Source: DATBIO01 sp036556965 | GTDB lineage: Bacteria > Acidobacteriota > Vicinamibacteria > Fen-336 | Assembly (NCBI GenBank): GCA_036556965.1 | Contig: DATBIO010000311.1 | Span: forward strand, 1 to 49,424 | Reading direction: 5' to 3' | Length of the DNA stretch: 49,424 nucleotides | Part shown: positions 49,281 through 49,424 of the stretch, piece by piece | How the letters are laid out: the number at the start of each line of letters is the position of its first letter | Position numbering within the stretch: position 1 is the stretch's first letter | The notes under the pieces: generated by a model | What the model saw: the letters and a program-made list of their open reading frames with translations, nothing else | The model's database searches: none | Told to the model about the DNA's origin: nothing | Position numbers and translations under genes: made by a program

Positions 49281-49424
49281 TCAGGGCTGAATTTCGAGCA
49301 CCATGGTGCTGGTGGCCGGGGTCCCGGTCGGGTTCTGGAGGCGGATCAGGCCGCTGCGCACGCCCGCGGGGACCACGAACACAAAGGCGCGGCCGGTGGA
49401 GCTGACCGTCGTCGGCGGCACCTC
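49281..49424 (-). CDS. C-terminal fragment of an Ig/TIG-like surface protein (runs off window)
   Basis: Only the last 47 codons are present. The sequence runs FVFVVPAGVRSGLIRLQNPTG and ends in TMVLEIQP. A beta-strand, short turn and Gly-Thr-rich loop pattern of this kind is typical of IPT/TIG or bacterial Ig-like domains in surface or secreted proteins. The 70 bases between its stop and the SGNH gene (49211-49280) show a possible TTAGAG hexamer but no clear promoter. Identity is tentative because so little is visible. Confidence 0.45.
   Translation of the reverse strand, partial: EVPPTTVSSTGRAFVFVVPAGVRSGLIRLQNPTGTPATSTMVLEIQP

Noticed and set aside
1..49424. Exosortase XrtA, PEP-CTERM proteins, CRISPR arrays, tRNA/rRNA genes, transposases or integrases
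   Set aside because: I looked for their sequence signatures (exosortase Cys/Arg/His motifs, PEP-CTERM tails, regularly spaced repeats, cloverleaf arms, DDE or recombinase motifs) and saw none. The XrtA resemblance rests only on the type of EPS genes present.

Overview
This window comes from a very GC-rich genome; codon third positions are almost all G or C. The outer-membrane polysaccharide export proteins (a Wza-type export protein, an outer-membrane beta-barrel) indicate a Gram-negative envelope. The left part resembles the capsule/exopolysaccharide loci that accompany exosortase XrtA (EpsB-type sugar transferase, Wza, Wzz, tyrosine-kinase-like protein, polysaccharide deacetylase), although no exosortase or PEP-CTERM protein lies inside the window. 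Acidobacteriota, Myxococcota or Methylomirabilota/Rokubacteria-like lineages would fit; sequence alone does not settle which. I see no tRNA, rRNA, CRISPR array, insertion sequence or phage gene. Genes are packed tightly, many overlapping by ATGA, GTGA or TGATG. The longest stretches without a gene are about 180-190 bases.

Layout. (1) 1-10288: exopolysaccharide core. On the minus strand are a sugar transferase, an O-antigen ligase/polymerase and a deacetylase cut by the window edge. A 2-phosphosulfolactate phosphatase, a GT-C-like membrane protein and an outer-membrane barrel follow. A plus-strand export operon (Wza, Wzz, kinase-like ATPase) is divergent from the barrel and shares a palindromic operator region with it. 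(2) 10298-13957, minus: a small decoration operon of family 2 glycosyltransferase, GNAT-like protein, FkbH-type glyceryl transferase and acyl carrier protein. (3) 14049-21555, plus: three group 1 glycosyltransferases, a Wzm/Wzt ABC exporter and a fused ATP sulfurylase/APS kinase that makes PAPS. (4) 21680-30411, plus: an isoprenyl diphosphate synthase homologue, two glycosyltransferases, a sterol-methyltransferase-like enzyme, a UbiA prenyltransferase, three phytanoyl-CoA-dioxygenase-like oxygenases and a sulfotransferase in one unbroken run.

(5) 30503-31663: two small genes, a secreted DUF3574-like protein and a zinc-ribbon protein. (6) 31779-34533, plus: a StlD/DarB-like ketosynthase fused to a haem-oxygenase-like iron enzyme domain, followed by a protein of unknown family. 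(7) 34549-40450, minus: two paralogous B12-type radical SAM enzymes bracketing a PhyH oxygenase and a short-chain dehydrogenase. (8) 40639-44272: a ChbG-type deacetylase, two methyltransferases and another PhyH oxygenase. (9) 44288-49424, minus: an unsaturated glucuronyl hydrolase (GH88), a YfhO-like membrane protein, an SGNH hydrolase and the end of an Ig/TIG-like protein.

Working hypothesis. Regions 3 and 4 look like one pathway in which an isoprenoid is built, C-methylated, transferred by UbiA, hydroxylated several times, glycosylated, sulfated with locally made PAPS and exported by the ABC transporter. Regions 6 to 8 look like a second tailoring or lipid-building set (ketosynthase-oxygenase fusion, paired radical SAM enzymes, more PhyH oxygenases, methyltransferases). 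I do not recognise this combination as a described system. The family calls are well supported; the joint product is inference.
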